A stretch of 64,000 nucleotides of DNA from [Actinomadura] parvosata subsp. kistnae. Its GTDB lineage: Bacteria > Actinomycetota > Actinomycetes > Streptosporangiales > Streptosporangiaceae. Position numbers and translations under genes: made by a program. The notes beneath the pieces were generated by a model. The model did no database searches. It worked only from the letters and a program-made list of their open reading frames with translations, and had not been told where the DNA came from. Shown here piece after piece: positions 43,603-52,967 of the stretch (position 1 is the first letter of the stretch; every line of letters begins with the position of its first letter). The stretch spans positions 496,001 to 560,000 of the forward strand of contig NZ_OOHJ01000006.1 in assembly GCF_900323885.1 (NCBI RefSeq). The letters are read 5' to 3'.

Positions 43603-44802
43603 TCACGCGTCCCAGGTGACCGGCAGGCTCTTGACGCCGTAGATGTCGGCGGTCTCCGGCCGCAGCGCGACCTGGTCGGCGGGCACGGCCAGGCGCAGCG
43701 TGGGGAAGCGGTTGACCAGGGCGGGGAAGGCGACCCGCATCTCGACCCGGGCGAGCTGCTGGCCCAGGCACTGGTGGATGCCATGGCCGAAGGCGAGGTG
43801 ACCGCCCTTCTGCCGGTGCAGGTCGAGCTTGTGGGGGTCGGTGAAACGGTCGGGGTCGCGGTTGGCGGCGCTCATCGACAGGATGACCGTGGAGCCGGCC
43901 TTGATGGTGTGGCCGCCCAGCTCGACGTCCTCCAGCGCGACCCGGAAGAACTGCTTGGCGACGCTCAGGTAGCGCAGCAGCTCCTCCACCGCCCGCTCGG
44001 CCAGCTCCGGCTCGGCGCGCAGGGCGGCGAGCTAGTCGGGATTCCGCAGGAGGGCGAAGGTGCCCAGGGCGAGCATGTTGGCGGTGGTGTCGAACCCGGC
44101 GGCCAGCAGGATCAGGGCCATGCCCTGCAGCTCCTCGTCGGTCAGGTCGCTGTCGGTCAGCTCGCTGAGCACGTCGTCGGTCGGGTGGGCGCGCTTGGCC
44201 ACCACCAGCTCCCCGAGGTACTGCTGCACCGCGAGGTAGGCGGCGATCAGCTCCTCGTCGCTGGTCTCGCCGTTCATGAACTTGTCGACGTTCTCCTGGA
44301 AGCGGTCGCGGTCCTCGTACGGGACGCCGAGCAGCTCGCAGATCATGATGGCAGGGATGGGTTTGGCGAAGGCGGTCACCAGGTCGGCGGTCGGGCCGGC
44401 CTTCTCCATGGCGTCCAGGTGCTCGGCGGTGATCTGCTCGACCCGCTCGGTCAGCAGCCGCATGCGGCGGACGGTGAACTTGCCGACGAGGGGCTTGCGG
44501 TAGCGGCTGTGCTGGGGCTCGTCCATCAGCAGGAACTCGCCGGGCGGCGCCGGGGGCACCTCGATGTCGCCGTAGTCGATGAGCGGGTGGTGCTTCATGA
44601 GCTCCTTGCGGGAGCTGAAGCGCGGGTCGGCGAGGACCGAGCGGAGCAGGTCGTAGCCGGTGACCACCCAGCCCTGGTGGCCGTCGGGGAAGGTGAAGCG
44701 GCTGATCGGGCTCTGCGCGCGGGCCTCGACGAGCTCCTGGGGCGGGTCGAACGGGCAGCCGGGCCGGCGGGTGGTGGGCATGGCGGCGAGGGTGTGGTCC
44801 AT
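43603..44802 (-). pseudogene. Cytochrome P450 interrupted by an amber codon
   Basis: A ~400-residue bacterial P450. The I-helix is LLAAGFDTTANMLAL; the K-helix region is [20 protein letters not shown]; the heme loop is [18 protein letters not shown]. Codon 257 is TAG (44,032-44,034) in [19 protein letters not shown], where relatives have glutamine, so a single CAG-to-TAG change explains it. The rest is intact. Start ATG 44,802 has AAAGGAACC upstream. It follows the decayed ABC locus and may once have been its partner gene. Confidence 0.88.
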
Positions 44803-44818
44803 CAAGGTGGTTCCTTTC

Positions 44819-45178
44819 AGGAGATCTTGCGGCGGTAGGCGTTCATGGCGAAGGCGTAGGCGACGACGAGGATGCCGACGCACCAGCCCAGGGCGATCCA
44901 GATGTCGTTGCCGACGGGCTGCTCGGCGAACAGGGCGCGCACGGCGTTGACGATGGAGGTGACCGGCTGGTTGTCGGCGAAGACGCGCAGCACCATTCAG
45001 CGCGAGGGTGAACAGGATGAGGATGCCCGCCACCGTCAGCCAGGCCGGCACCCCGCGCTGGAGCGGAAGCCCATGAGCAGGGCCACCAGCATGACGACGA
45101 CGAGCGAGACGAGGTTGGCGACCAGCGAGGTCAGCATGTGCGCCCACAACACCGACGAGCGGGCGGTCGGCATGGACT
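44819..45178 (-). pseudogene. DrrB-like ABC-2 permease remnant
   Basis: Three pieces of a daunorubicin-type exporter permease in different frames: QSMPTARSSVLWAHMLTSLV with VANLVSLVVVMLVALLMGF; then VPAWLTVAGILILFTLAL; then, after a deletion near 45,000, RVFADNQPVTSIVNAVRALF with WIALGWCVGILVVAYAFAMN and the end YRRKIS. Helices are lost at the N-terminus and in the middle. Confidence 0.75.
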
Positions 45179-45535
45179 GGAAGCGAGCAGGACGGTGGTG
45201 CCGCCCTGGGCGAGCTTCTTGACGGCCTGCCAGACCTCGATGCGGGCCTGCGGGCCTGCGGGTCGAGGCCGGTGGCCGGTCAGGCTGATCGACTCGCGCA
45301 CGTCCGCGGCCTGGGTGGCGACGTCGAAGCCGTTCACGCGGGCGGTGCCGGCGTCCGGCTTGAGCAGCGTGGACAGGATCTTCACGGCGGTGGTCTTGCC
45401 GGCTCCGTTGGAGCCGAGCAGCGCGAAGATGCTGCCCCGCGCGACCTCGAAGTCCACGCCGCGCAGCACGCGCAGGTCCTTGTACGCCTTCTCCAGGCCG
45501 TGCACCTGGATCGCCGGAGCTTGCTGGGTGATCAT
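45131..45535 (-). pseudogene. DrrA-like ABC ATPase with internal deletion
   Basis: The N-terminal quarter is intact with Walker A in FALLGSNGAGKTTAVKIL and STLLKPDAGTARVNGFDVA. After ESISLTG the sequence jumps directly to the post-D-loop part PQARIEVWQAVKKLAQGGTT. The Q-loop, signature motif and Walker B (~100 codons) are therefore missing. It then runs into the permease remnant after VLLASS in a wrong frame. It cannot hydrolyse ATP. Its start overlaps the preceding gene's stop (ATGA). Confidence 0.85.
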
Positions 45536-45684
45536 CGCGTCGTCCTGTTCTCTTGTGCGGCGCGGTAGCCGTCGGGCAGCCCCTCGACGCGGGCCTTGTA
45601 GTGCCGCCGGCGTTTCTTGTCCTCCAGGAAGCCGGTGACCAGCTCCAGGCAGTGCAGAGAGCGGTTTTTCGGTGCGTCGGCCAC
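45532..45684 (-). pseudogene. DUF1048 protein, truncated
   Basis: A GTG start after GGAGG gives ADAPKNRSLHCLELVTGFLE and DKKRRRHYKARVEGLPDGYR, the conserved core of DUF1048 proteins. It then ends after only 50 residues in AAQENRTTR, whereas complete members continue for another 50 or more. It is the first gene of the decayed DUF1048-ABC unit, which in relatives is usually preceded by a PadR regulator. Confidence 0.6.
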
Positions 45685-45759
45685 GGCTACGTGCCTCCTT
45701 TGCGCAGCTGCTGGAGTCGTTCGGCCAGGAAGCCCTTTCTCTACTACTCGGTGGTGCTG

Positions 45760-45793
45760 ACTACCGGTACAAAGTAACACTTACTACTGGTAC
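45760..45793. promoter_or_regulatory. Paired ACTAC(C/T)GGTAC operator sites
   Basis: ACTACCGGTAC (45,760-45,770) and ACTACTGGTAC (45,783-45,793) form direct repeats 23 bp apart just upstream of the DUF1048-ABC unit. A lost PadR- or TetR-type regulator may have bound here. Confidence 0.5.
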
Positions 45794-45962
45794 CTAGCAA
45801 TACCGGATACCTGAGGTGTGAGCATGGAGGTACGGGCGACCTGATCGCTGTACGCGAGCGAGCCCGCCACCACGTGGGCGAGGATGGGCCCAGGCGACGC
45901 GTCCGCCGCTCGCGCCAGCACAAAGTGCCTGCTCACAGGGGGCGGGTGTTATCGTCCATCGC

Positions 45963-46544
45963 ATGACGGAACTGATCGCCCCCACGGTACGGCTGCATTC
46001 CTCCTGGCTCACAGCACGTGACGAGTGGCAGCCTGGTGCTCACCAGGACGGGGCCGGTTTACGTCTGGTCGCCGACGATGACCTCAACAGCCCGGAAGGG
46101 TTCGCCTCATGGGTGGAGCGACTTCACCAGCAGTCAGACCGGTCACGGCCGGTTGGGGAAGGACGCGTCCATGCCACCCACTGGTGGATCGTCGACGGCG
46201 AAACCTACCTCGGAGCCATCGACCTTCGACACTATCTGAACGCCTTTCTGCTGGAAGGCGGCGGACACATCGGCTACAGCATCCGGCCTTCTGCCAGAAG
46301 ACAAGGACTGGCCACGTGGGCGCTGGGAGCCGTTCTGCTCAAGGCGCCGGCGCTCGGCCTGGACCGAGTTCTTCTCACCTGTGACGACGGCAACGTCGGC
46401 TCGGCGCGCACCATCGAACACAACGGCGGTGTCCTGGAAGATGTGCGCAGCACCGAGATCGGGGTCAAGCGCCGCTACTGGATCGCTCTCGATGACGTTC
46501 CTCACAGCCGTTCAGCCCCCTTTCATCCTCGGGTGAGCTCGTAG
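45963..46544 (+). CDS. GNAT-family N-acetyltransferase
   Basis: A 193-residue acetyltransferase: VRLHSSWLTARDEWQPGAHQ, WWIVDGETYLGAIDLRHYLN, and the acetyl-CoA loop IGYSIRPSARRQGLATWALG with VLLTCDDGNVGSARTIEHNG GVLED. Most similar in layout to YitI/RimJ-like small-molecule acetyltransferases. Single gene; acceptor unknown. Confidence 0.9.
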   Translation: MTELIAPTVRLHSSWLTARDEWQPGAHQDGAGLRLVADDDLNSPEGFASWVERLHQQSDRSRPVGEGRVHATHWWIVDGETYLGAIDLRHYLNAFLLEGGGHIGYSIRPSARRQGLATWALGAVLLKAPALGLDRVLLTCDDGNVGSARTIEHNGGVLEDVRSTEIGVKRRYWIALDDVPHSRSAPFHPRVSS

Positions 46545-46735
46545 TTCCGCAGAACAGACGATCGCCTTGCAGAGCGCGCCTGCCTGGTGCGGGCAGCAGC
46601 GGAGCTTGCGGAGGATGTGCCAGCTTTTGAGCTGGGCGTTCGCCCGTCCCGCGTAATGGTGTGTGAGCGCGGTCGGCCGCCTTCTGGGAAGCGGGCTTGT
46701 TACGGCCCTTGCCCCGCCTGTACGAGGCCGACGTC
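46535..46735 (-). pseudogene. IS5-type transposase C-terminal fragment
   Basis: The minus strand reads QKAADRAHTPLRG and, after a frame change, ANAQLKSWHILRKLRCCPHQ then AGALCKAIV. This is the end of an IS5/ISL2-like DDE transposase (usual form GERANAQLKTWRILRKLRCC). No inverted repeats or upstream parts remain. Confidence 0.7.
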
Positions 46736-46768
46736 AACGATTGACTGCGGGCCGGCCCGCGCTCCGCT

Positions 46769-47130
46769 TCACGGAGGGCGGCCTCTGCGGACATCGACGA
46801 TGGGGCGGTGGCGCCGGATGACGTTGAGGAACGCGGCCAGCACGGGGGAGCGGTCCGCGGCGGCGAACGACAGGACCAGGTCGGGCAGGGGGACGCGTGG
46901 CGTCACCTCGCAGAACCACGTGCCCGGACGTGGGGCCGACACCATGCGGGAGGGCCCCAGCCCGACGCCGACGCCTGAGGCGGCCAGGCCGACGATCGTG
47001 TGCACGTCCCTGGCGGCGGTCGCGGTGGTCAGCGCGGGGGAGTCCGCGCCCAGCAGTGTGCGCAGCGCGGCGGCGACGGCGGGCTCGTCGCCGGCGGCCG
47101 AGACGATGAGCCGCTGGTCGCGCAACTGGC
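46769..47130 (-). pseudogene. LysR-family regulator, C-terminal effector fragment
   Basis: About 118 codons: DEPAVAAALRTLLGADSPAL, ARDVHTIVGLAASGVGVGLG and DLVLSFAAADRSPVLAAFLN are typical of the second half of a LysR substrate-binding domain. The DNA-binding half is missing; the fragment meets a hydrolase fragment head-on near 47,130. Confidence 0.65.
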
Positions 47131-47139
47131 TGCCATGCT

Positions 47140-47435
47140 GCCGCTGGTGGCCATCTCGTGCTCGTCGCGCACAGCGCGGGCGGCGGGCCCGCCTCGCTCG
47201 CCGCCGAGCGGGCGCCCGAGCTGGTGGACCGGCTCGTCTACCTGTCCGCGTTCGTTCCCGGCGGGCGGCCGCGCTTCTTCGACTACCTCAACGCGCCGCA
47301 GAACGCCACCGCGCTGGGACAGGGCCTGTTCCTCGGCGACGCCGGAGCACTCGGCGCCGTCCGGATCAACCCGCTGTCCACCGACCCCCGCCTACGTCGA
47401 GGAGCTGCGGCAGGCACCCGGACTCCTCCTCGCCA
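47140..47435 (+). pseudogene. Alpha/beta-hydrolase fragment
   Basis: The nucleophile elbow LVAHSAGGGPASLAAERAPE and LVDRLVYLSAFVPGGRPRFF identify an AB-hydrolase. The N-terminal third is missing, and near 47,390 the frame breaks (continuation AYVEELRQAPGLLLATGG). The catalytic His region is gone. Confidence 0.7.
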
Positions 47436-47754
47436 CCGGCGGCGTCGTGCGGCATGCGGAACGTGCGTTCAGCCCATGCGGACCTCACCACGCAGGCATG
47501 CGCCGCTCCAGCGCCTCGGCGGCAGCGGCATCGAACGGCTCCCGCGCACGGCAGGGCGCCGATGAGCCGGAGGAACCGATCGGCTTCGGCCTCCGCCGAG
47601 CCCACCTCGGCCTGCGGCCGCACGTTCGCCGGCCCCGACGCGGCAGCCGGCGCGCGATGGATCCGGCCGAGGTTCAGCGGCTGAAAGTCGCCTTGTAGAC
47701 AGAAGAATCCACCGTCGTCCACCGCGGGTGCAGGCGTGTGAGGCGGTGGTAGCG
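47436..47754. other. Gap without a gene
   Basis: Degraded tail of the hydrolase fragment and nothing else I can support. Confidence 0.4.
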
Positions 47755-47883
47755 ATGGGGTCGTTGTTGGAGGAACTGGCACGGCGGCAGGCCGAAGCCC
47801 AGCAGCGGATCGAGGAGCTCGGCCGGCAACTCACCGCGGTCAGGCAAAGACCGGTCAGCCGATTACTCTGCGCCCCAAAATAA
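47755..47883 (+). pseudogene. Short coiled-coil remnant
   Basis: A 42-codon frame, MGSLLEELARRQAEAQQRIE then ELGRQLTAV, resembles the coiled-coil start of proteins that often accompany actinobacterial insertion sequences. It is cut off by a TAA. Probably a fragment. Confidence 0.4.
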
Positions 47884-47902
47884 ATGCTCTACCCTATGGA
47901 AT

Positions 47903-48277
47903 ATGCGACAAGTTGTCGGCGCGATATTCATTGCAGGCGTCATCGCCGGATGCGGCGCGGCCGGGCCACCGTCCGGCGGAAGTCCTGCGCCTTTCACCAC
48001 GAATACGTCCGCCACCGGTGTCGGCTCCGTGGAGTCACCGGCGGTCGGTCAGAAGTACCCGTTCGTTCTGTACACGCACTGCGGAATCCGGTCCGCACAA
48101 TTCGGTGGACGCTGGTGGGTGGCTGTGACACCCGTAGAACAGCCGCATCCCGGCGGCAAGGACGAAACCGCCGGGACGATGGAATTGGTGAACGACGATC
48201 TCGCACGGTTCAGATGGCAGGGCGGATCGGCGGATTTCACACCGTCAGCGGCGGCGCCGAAGCCGCCCTGCCAGTGA
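47903..48277 (+). CDS. Small secreted lipoprotein
   Basis: A 124-residue protein with a lipoprotein signal: hydrophobic VVGAIFIAGVIAGC with Cys17 as the lipidated residue. The mature part has two further cysteines (YTHCGIRSAQFGGRWW and the C-terminal KPPCQ) that could form a disulfide. The pattern (FVLYTHCGIRSAQFGGRWWV) recurs in small actinomycete lipoproteins of unknown role. The region is less GC-rich than its neighbours. Confidence 0.8.
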   Translation: MRQVVGAIFIAGVIAGCGAAGPPSGGSPAPFTTNTSATGVGSVESPAVGQKYPFVLYTHCGIRSAQFGGRWWVAVTPVEQPHPGGKDETAGTMELVNDDLARFRWQGGSADFTPSAAAPKPPCQ

Positions 48278-48281
48278 TCGG

Positions 48282-49298
48282 CTAGCGGTAGATAGAGTAG
48301 ATCGACGCGAGAAGTACGGGGTTCTCGCCGCCGATGTCCTCACGCATGTTCGCCTGGTAGTACATGACGTCGTTGCTGTACACGTTGTGCCCCAGGCCCA
48401 GAGCGTGCCCCATCTCGTGGGTGATGGTGTTGTTCCGGGTCCATCCGGCGGGCGTGTAGTAGTCGTTGAGCTGAATGACCTGCCCGTTCTCGCGGTACGG
48501 GCCGCTTTGGGTGGCCGTCGGGAAGAAGCCGCTCCAGCGCCCCGTCCACACCGCGCCGTAGTTCGCGTTGACGACGTCGACGCACCGCGCGCCGGCCTGG
48601 AACGGGCAACTGTTGAACCGGTACGCGCTGTCGATGTTGGGCGTCTGGTTCCACTTGTACACGGCGTTCGTCACCGGCCACTGTGCCGGCGTGTGATCGT
48701 TGAACCGGACCAGCGGATCCTCGAACCCGTTGTTGGTCCAGAACGCGACCGGGCAGGTGAACGACCGGGCGCTCCCGTAGGCGCAGTCGCCCGGCGCCAT
48801 CGCGGTGGCCTTGCCGTACTTGACCACCTCGATACCCTTCTTGCCCTGCTTGCGCAGGATGTCGGCCAGGTACTCGGGACTCATCCCGGGCGGAGGCGTG
48901 TAGATGTCGACCCTGAGACCCTCGGCGACGAGCTCCGTCGCCACGACCTCACCGGCGTCGGGGTCAGGAGCCGGCGCCTTCGCGCGCCGCTTCTGGTCTT
49001 CCGCCACCCGTGCGGCCAGTTGGACGTCGGTGAACTTCGGGTAGAGGTCCTCTCTCGATTCCGGATGTAAGGCCTTCTTGCCTGGATCGGCCGAGCCCGC
49101 CCATCTGCCGTCCGCGTGCAGCTGGGCCGCCCGTACCTCGGCGAGCTGAGCCTCCGGGTCCACGTACGGACCGGCGGCAGAGTTTGGAGGGGCGAGCTGA
49201 TCGCGTTCGTTCGCGGCGGCGGCGCCTGTCATGCCCGCGCTGACGAGCGCCGTCGACGCGAGGATCGCGACAATGCGGCGCCGTGATTTCTTGACCAC
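48282..49298 (-). CDS. Secreted matrixin/snapalysin-like zinc metalloprotease
   Basis: A 338-residue secreted protein. The signal peptide KKSRRRIVAILASTALVSAG ends near residue 28 (AAANE), then a pro-region to about 150. The catalytic zinc motif is HEMGHALGLGH (HExxHxxGxxH) near residue 300, followed by the Met-turn SNDVMYYQ. YKWNQTPNIDSAYRFNSCPF is the usual strand before it, and two cysteines suggest a disulfide. The GTG at 49,298 is supported by AAGGA 6 nt upstream. It probably degrades extracellular protein. Confidence 0.88.
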   Translation of the reverse strand: MVKKSRRRIVAILASTALVSAGMTGAAAANERDQLAPPNSAAGPYVDPEAQLAEVRAAQLHADGRWAGSADPGKKALHPESREDLYPKFTDVQLAARVAEDQKRRAKAPAPDPDAGEVVATELVAEGLRVDIYTPPPGMSPEYLADILRKQGKKGIEVVKYGKATAMAPGDCAYGSARSFTCPVAFWTNNGFEDPLVRFNDHTPAQWPVTNAVYKWNQTPNIDSAYRFNSCPFQAGARCVDVVNANYGAVWTGRWSGFFPTATQSGPYRENGQVIQLNDYYTPAGWTRNNTITHEMGHALGLGHNVYSNDVMYYQANMREDIGGENPVLLASIYSIYR

Positions 49299-50168
49299 GT
49301 GGATCCTTCCCCCAGTAAATGCACGGATCGCAACCAAGCGGCCGAGTAAATGTACGCCCGAAACACTCCCTGACGTCAGCGTAAAATCAAAGAGAAGAAA
49401 CGTCAGCCCCCCGGTTGAGAACGAATGCCTCAAACTTACCCAGGGCACCCAGAAGCGTCAAGGGCTCATAAATTGCGGGCTCGCTCGAGAAATCGTGAGG
49501 GGACTCGAGGATTCTGCTAAGAAATACCAGCGCATGATCAAATTTTGAGCGACCATAATGACCTATCGCACTGCGTCGTTCAACTCCCGCGCCGTCAAAT
49601 GCGCTTCGGGAAGGCGGGCGTTCGGGCGTCTCATCCCCGCGCAGCAGGAGACGGTCCAGCAGCACATCCAACAGATGACCGTCATCATCCCTCACGGGCG
49701 GGTGGTGCGTCACCGTGTGCTGCGGCGGGAGCTGCAGGCCGGCCGAGGTGGCGGACGTGGAGAGGTGCTGCGGGTCTTCGTGCGACGCAGGCCATACTTA
49801 CTTTGTAAAGGCGCCTGGGTCGTATAACAATCACATGTCACCCCACAACGGAACAGGCTTCGCCTGTCCTTTCTCCGACAACCATGCGGCGCCGCGCCAA
49901 ACTGAGGTCTGTCGTTGGCGCTATCCGCTGGTCGTCCACGTCCTGGAGCATCTGCCCCCCACGGCACCGGCACGTCGTCGTGATCAGCCACGAGCGCGTG
50001 CGGCAGATCCAGCAGGCTTGGCCTCATCCGTGGCGCCGTGTGGACGACTTGGGTGGCTTGGCCAGCGTTCCGTCCCCGAGAGCCGCCGAAACGCTGCCTG
50101 CCAGGACCGATGAGTTTTGTCGCCGACGTCCGTCAGTAGAGGTGACGATCCACCGGAAGGAGATTTCA
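49299..50168. other. Long gap with no convincing gene
   Basis: About 870 bases, noticeably less GC-rich around 49,380-49,560. It contains the protease promoter and an AAAGTAAG-rich stretch near 49,800, but no frame with recognisable protein features. Possibly degraded mobile DNA. Confidence 0.5.
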
Positions 50169-50570
50169 ATGGTCAACGACCCGGCACTGCAGGCTCTGGA
50201 CAGGCTCGTCGGCACCTGGAAGATCACCGGAGGGCATGAGGGAACGGTGACCTATCGCTGGCTGAACGACTTCTTCCTGCAGCAGGACGTCCAGCTGGGT
50301 GACACGCACGGCTTCGAGATCATCGGCCGGGAGCGGAGGTTGATGGCCGAGCCCAGCCCCGACATCAAGTCCCGCTACTACGGCGATGACGGCAGCACCC
50401 TCGACTACACCTATGAACTCGAGGGCGACACCCTCACCATCTGGGCGGGTGAGCGGGGTTCTCCCGCCTACTTCCAGGGCGTCTTCAGCACCGACGGCCG
50501 CGCCCTCACCGGAGCCTGGGTGTACCCGGGCGGGGGCGGCTACGACTCCAACGCCGAACGCGTCGATTAG
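50169..50570 (+). CDS. DUF1579/lipocalin-like small protein
   Basis: A 133-residue beta-rich protein: LDRLVGTWKITGGHEGTVTY, WLNDFFLQQDVQLGDTHGFE, LDYTYELEGDTLTIWAGERG and a final ALTGAWVYPGGGGYDSN. GTW near the N-terminus with alternating strands is the DUF1579/lipocalin-like signature. No signal peptide. Strong AAGGAG site 6 nt before the ATG. Ligand unknown; such proteins are often paired with AraC or TetR regulators. Confidence 0.8.
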   Translation: MVNDPALQALDRLVGTWKITGGHEGTVTYRWLNDFFLQQDVQLGDTHGFEIIGRERRLMAEPSPDIKSRYYGDDGSTLDYTYELEGDTLTIWAGERGSPAYFQGVFSTDGRALTGAWVYPGGGGYDSNAERVD

Positions 50571-50875
50571 AGTCCGTACGCGATGTTGAGGTCCGACGGT
50601 CCCGCGCTGTCCTCCGACCTCGGCGCCATCAACCAGAGCTGACCATCGACCAGCCTGCTGGCTGCGGTGTTAAGCGAGCTAGTGCCCCTTTTTGTCGTTG
50701 CGGTTGGTTGGAGGAGGTCTGCTGGTCGGTCAGCCACCGTTTGGCCTGCGGGCGCGGCTGGCGTGGACACCGGACCTCGTGAGCAGGTTCTCTGCGTATA
50801 CCGCGACTGAGCTGGTCACGGTCGGCCCTGTGTTCGCGGCGGCGGGCTTCACGTCGTGGGGTTTTACACGGACAC

Positions 50876-51352
50876 CTACTGTCGAAGGTCGGTCGTCGCG
50901 GGACCGGCTGGGACGGTGGAGGTTCGGGGCCAGGTCCAGGCGGAGCGCAGGACGAAGGCCAGGAGCAGCACCTCGATTCCGATGGAGAGGCCGTAGAAGG
51001 GGGCCCAGTTCCAGGACTCGCCTGCCGCGTTGAACACCGAGTAGGGGATGTAGAGCGATGCAACGACGAGGTTCGTGGCGCGGTTCATCCGGGCGGGCAG
51101 CGTCATGGAGAGCATCACCATCAGGGCCGGGATCGCCACGGACGCGAGCATCATGGTCAACAACGTGGGGCTGATGTCGAACTCGAAGACGACGCCGACG
51201 CGGAGGTTGTCGATGACGCCGGGCTTGTGGAGGTGGAAGTAGTCGACGTAGATGTAGAGGAACATGAAGCTGGTCCATGCGGCGGCGAGCTTGGCCTGCA
51301 CGGGGACCGGCGGGTTGTCGAGCAGGTTCGGGGTTTTCGTTCGGATGGTCAT
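50876..51352 (-). CDS. DUF6326-type four-helix membrane protein
   Basis: A 158-residue membrane protein with four hydrophobic helices: AAWTSFMFLYIYVDYFHLHK, LLTMMLASVAIPALMVMLSM, NLVVASLYIPYSVFNAAGES and YGLSIGIEVLLLAFVLRSAW. The DYFHLHKPG turn after helix 1 is characteristic of DUF6326. Function unknown. It starts 280 bp from a palindromic operator and a divergent TetR gene, so that repressor probably controls it. Confidence 0.75.
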   Translation of the reverse strand: MTIRTKTPNLLDNPPVPVQAKLAAAWTSFMFLYIYVDYFHLHKPGVIDNLRVGVVFEFDISPTLLTMMLASVAIPALMVMLSMTLPARMNRATNLVVASLYIPYSVFNAAGESWNWAPFYGLSIGIEVLLLAFVLRSAWTWPRTSTVPAGPATTDLRQ

Positions 51353-51633
51353 CGGTTCTTCTTTCGAGAGGAGCGGTCCCTGCGCCGGAGCGGCGGCAGG
51401 GATGTACCGAGGCCGCGCCCACCTGGATGAGCACATCGCCTCGACCGGGCAGCGGTAGCCCGGACCTCGGACGACTCGAGCGCTGAGGGCAGGCCGTAGC
51501 GGTGCCCTTCGGCGGCCCGCATCGTCGTCGCCCCGGCGGGACTCGCCCCCGGCGCCAGGCGTGCGCCGGCACTCGATCGCTGTTCGATTCCCACAGAAGC
51601 CTCCGCACGTCCGAGCTGAGACTCTCGCGGGTT

Positions 51634-51660
51634 CGTACATCGTACGTCGTACGATGTACG
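51634..51660. promoter_or_regulatory. Perfect 27-bp palindromic operator
   Basis: CGTACATCGTACG (51,634-51,646), a central T, and CGTACGATGTACG (51,648-51,660) form a perfect 13-bp inverted repeat. It lies 53 bp before the TetR-family start and fits a TetR operator for autoregulation. Confidence 0.85.
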
Positions 51661-51712
51661 ATGACTGTAGGTCGAACGGCTGTCAAGCCGTCCGAGGGAG
51701 TGAGGAGACCCG

Positions 51713-52387
51713 TTGCCGGCAAGGGAACGACGTCAGGTCGCGTCAGATGCGGGGCTGAGCAAGAAGCGGGTGGTGGCCGAGGCGGTCCGGCTCGCCGACC
51801 GCGAGGGGGTCGCCGAGCTGAGCATGCGCCGGCTGGCTCGCGCGCTCGGCGCGGGCGCGATGTCGCTCTACTACTACGTGGCGAGCAAGGAGGAGTTGCT
51901 GGACGCCATGATCGACGTCGTGTTCGAGGAGATCGAGCTCCCGCCCGAAGGGACCGACTGGCAGTCGGCGATGCGACGTCGGGCGATATCCGCCCGGCAG
52001 GTTCTCGCACGCCACCCGTGGGCGATCGGCCTGATGGAGTCGCGGACATCGCCCGGGCCCGCGAACCTCCGCCACCGCGAAGCGGTCACCGCCTGCCTGC
52101 GGAGGGCCGGCTTCTCGGTCTTGATGGCGACGCACGCCAACTGGTTGCTCGACAGCTATGTCTACGGTTTCGCCCTTCAGGAGGCCGGCCTGCCGTTCGA
52201 CGGCGCCGATGAGTTCGCGGACATGGCCGAGGACGTCTTCCTGCCCCAGCTTCCTCCTGACGAGTTCCCCTACCTCAACGAGTCCGCCGCGGTGCTCGCC
52301 GCTGCCGGCTACGACCCGGCGGAGGAGTTCACCTTCGGCCTCGACCTCGTCCTAGCCGCCCTCGAGCCCCTGAGAGTGCCCACGTGA
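51713..52387 (+). CDS. TetR-family repressor (TetR_C type)
   Basis: A 224-residue regulator. DNA-binding domain: LSKKRVVAEAVRLADREGVA, ELSMRRLARALGAGAMSLYY, YVASKEELLDAMIDVVF. The C-terminal domain is of the TetR_C class (SARQVLARHPWAIGLMESRT, ANWLLDSYVYGFALQEAGLP). The start is a TTG with GAGGAG 6 nt upstream. The palindrome before it is the expected binding site. Its partner is probably the divergent DUF6326 gene. Confidence 0.9.
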   Translation: MPARERRQVASDAGLSKKRVVAEAVRLADREGVAELSMRRLARALGAGAMSLYYYVASKEELLDAMIDVVFEEIELPPEGTDWQSAMRRRAISARQVLARHPWAIGLMESRTSPGPANLRHREAVTACLRRAGFSVLMATHANWLLDSYVYGFALQEAGLPFDGADEFADMAEDVFLPQLPPDEFPYLNESAAVLAAAGYDPAEEFTFGLDLVLAALEPLRVPT

Positions 52388-52389
52388 GC

Positions 52390-52465
52390 CTCCACGCTGC
52401 GTGAGCCTGCCGCGCCGGATGCGCAGGAACTTCCCGAGCGTGGTGGTGTCTGCCAGGTCTCCCAT
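52390..52465 (-). pseudogene. XRE-family regulator, N-terminal fragment
   Basis: The minus strand begins MGDLADTTTLGKFLRIRRGR L, the opening of MmyB-like helix-turn-helix regulators, and dissolves after ~25 codons. It runs into the TetR gene end. Confidence 0.55.
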
Positions 52466-52534
52466 AGTGCCGCGCAGGCCACCCGGCGAGCCCGGATGCC
52501 AGGACCTTCCCCGGCAACCGGATGGGCGGCCCGG

Positions 52535-52965
52535 AGGCTCAGCGATGTCGAAGCGAGCACGCTGCCGATGGCCGGCCTGTCGGACCGGACCGCCCTGGTC
52601 GAGCAGGGCCGGGTGCACGCGGGCCAGACGGTGGGTCGTTCTGGGCACGGGCGGGGTCGCCCTGTTCGGTCTGCAGCTTGTCGCGGTGCACGGCGCCGAG
52701 GTCATCGTGGTCTTCGGCCGACCACATCCTGGAGACCATCGGCGCGCACCACCTCGCCCGCTCGATCGAGACGGCAGGGGTCGGGTGTCCGCATCTCGCT
52801 CATCGGCATGCTCGAGGGGTACGAGATCTCCGGTCATGTTCGCCCACCTGGCCGCAAGAAGCTCCGCGTGGACGGCCCGCAGGTCGGCCACCGGCGCGCG
52901 GTGGAGGACCTCGTCCGCGCGGCCGACCACATCGCCCTGCACCCGGGGATCGCGCGCGGCGGCAC
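52535..52965 (+). pseudogene. Zinc-type alcohol dehydrogenase fragment
   Basis: Reading across frames gives LSDRTALVEQGRVHAGQT, VVLGTGGVALFGLQLVAVHG AEVIV, then HILETIGAHHLARSIETAG, SLIGMLEGYEISGH and RAVEDLVRAADHIALHPGI. This is the cofactor half of an MDR dehydrogenase with several indels and an internal deletion. Confidence 0.7.
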
Positions 52966-52967
52966 GC

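Noticed and set aside
49970..50020. HERVRQIQ-like match to sigma-factor region 4
   Set aside because: Only eight residues agree and the flanking sequence shows no sigma domain.
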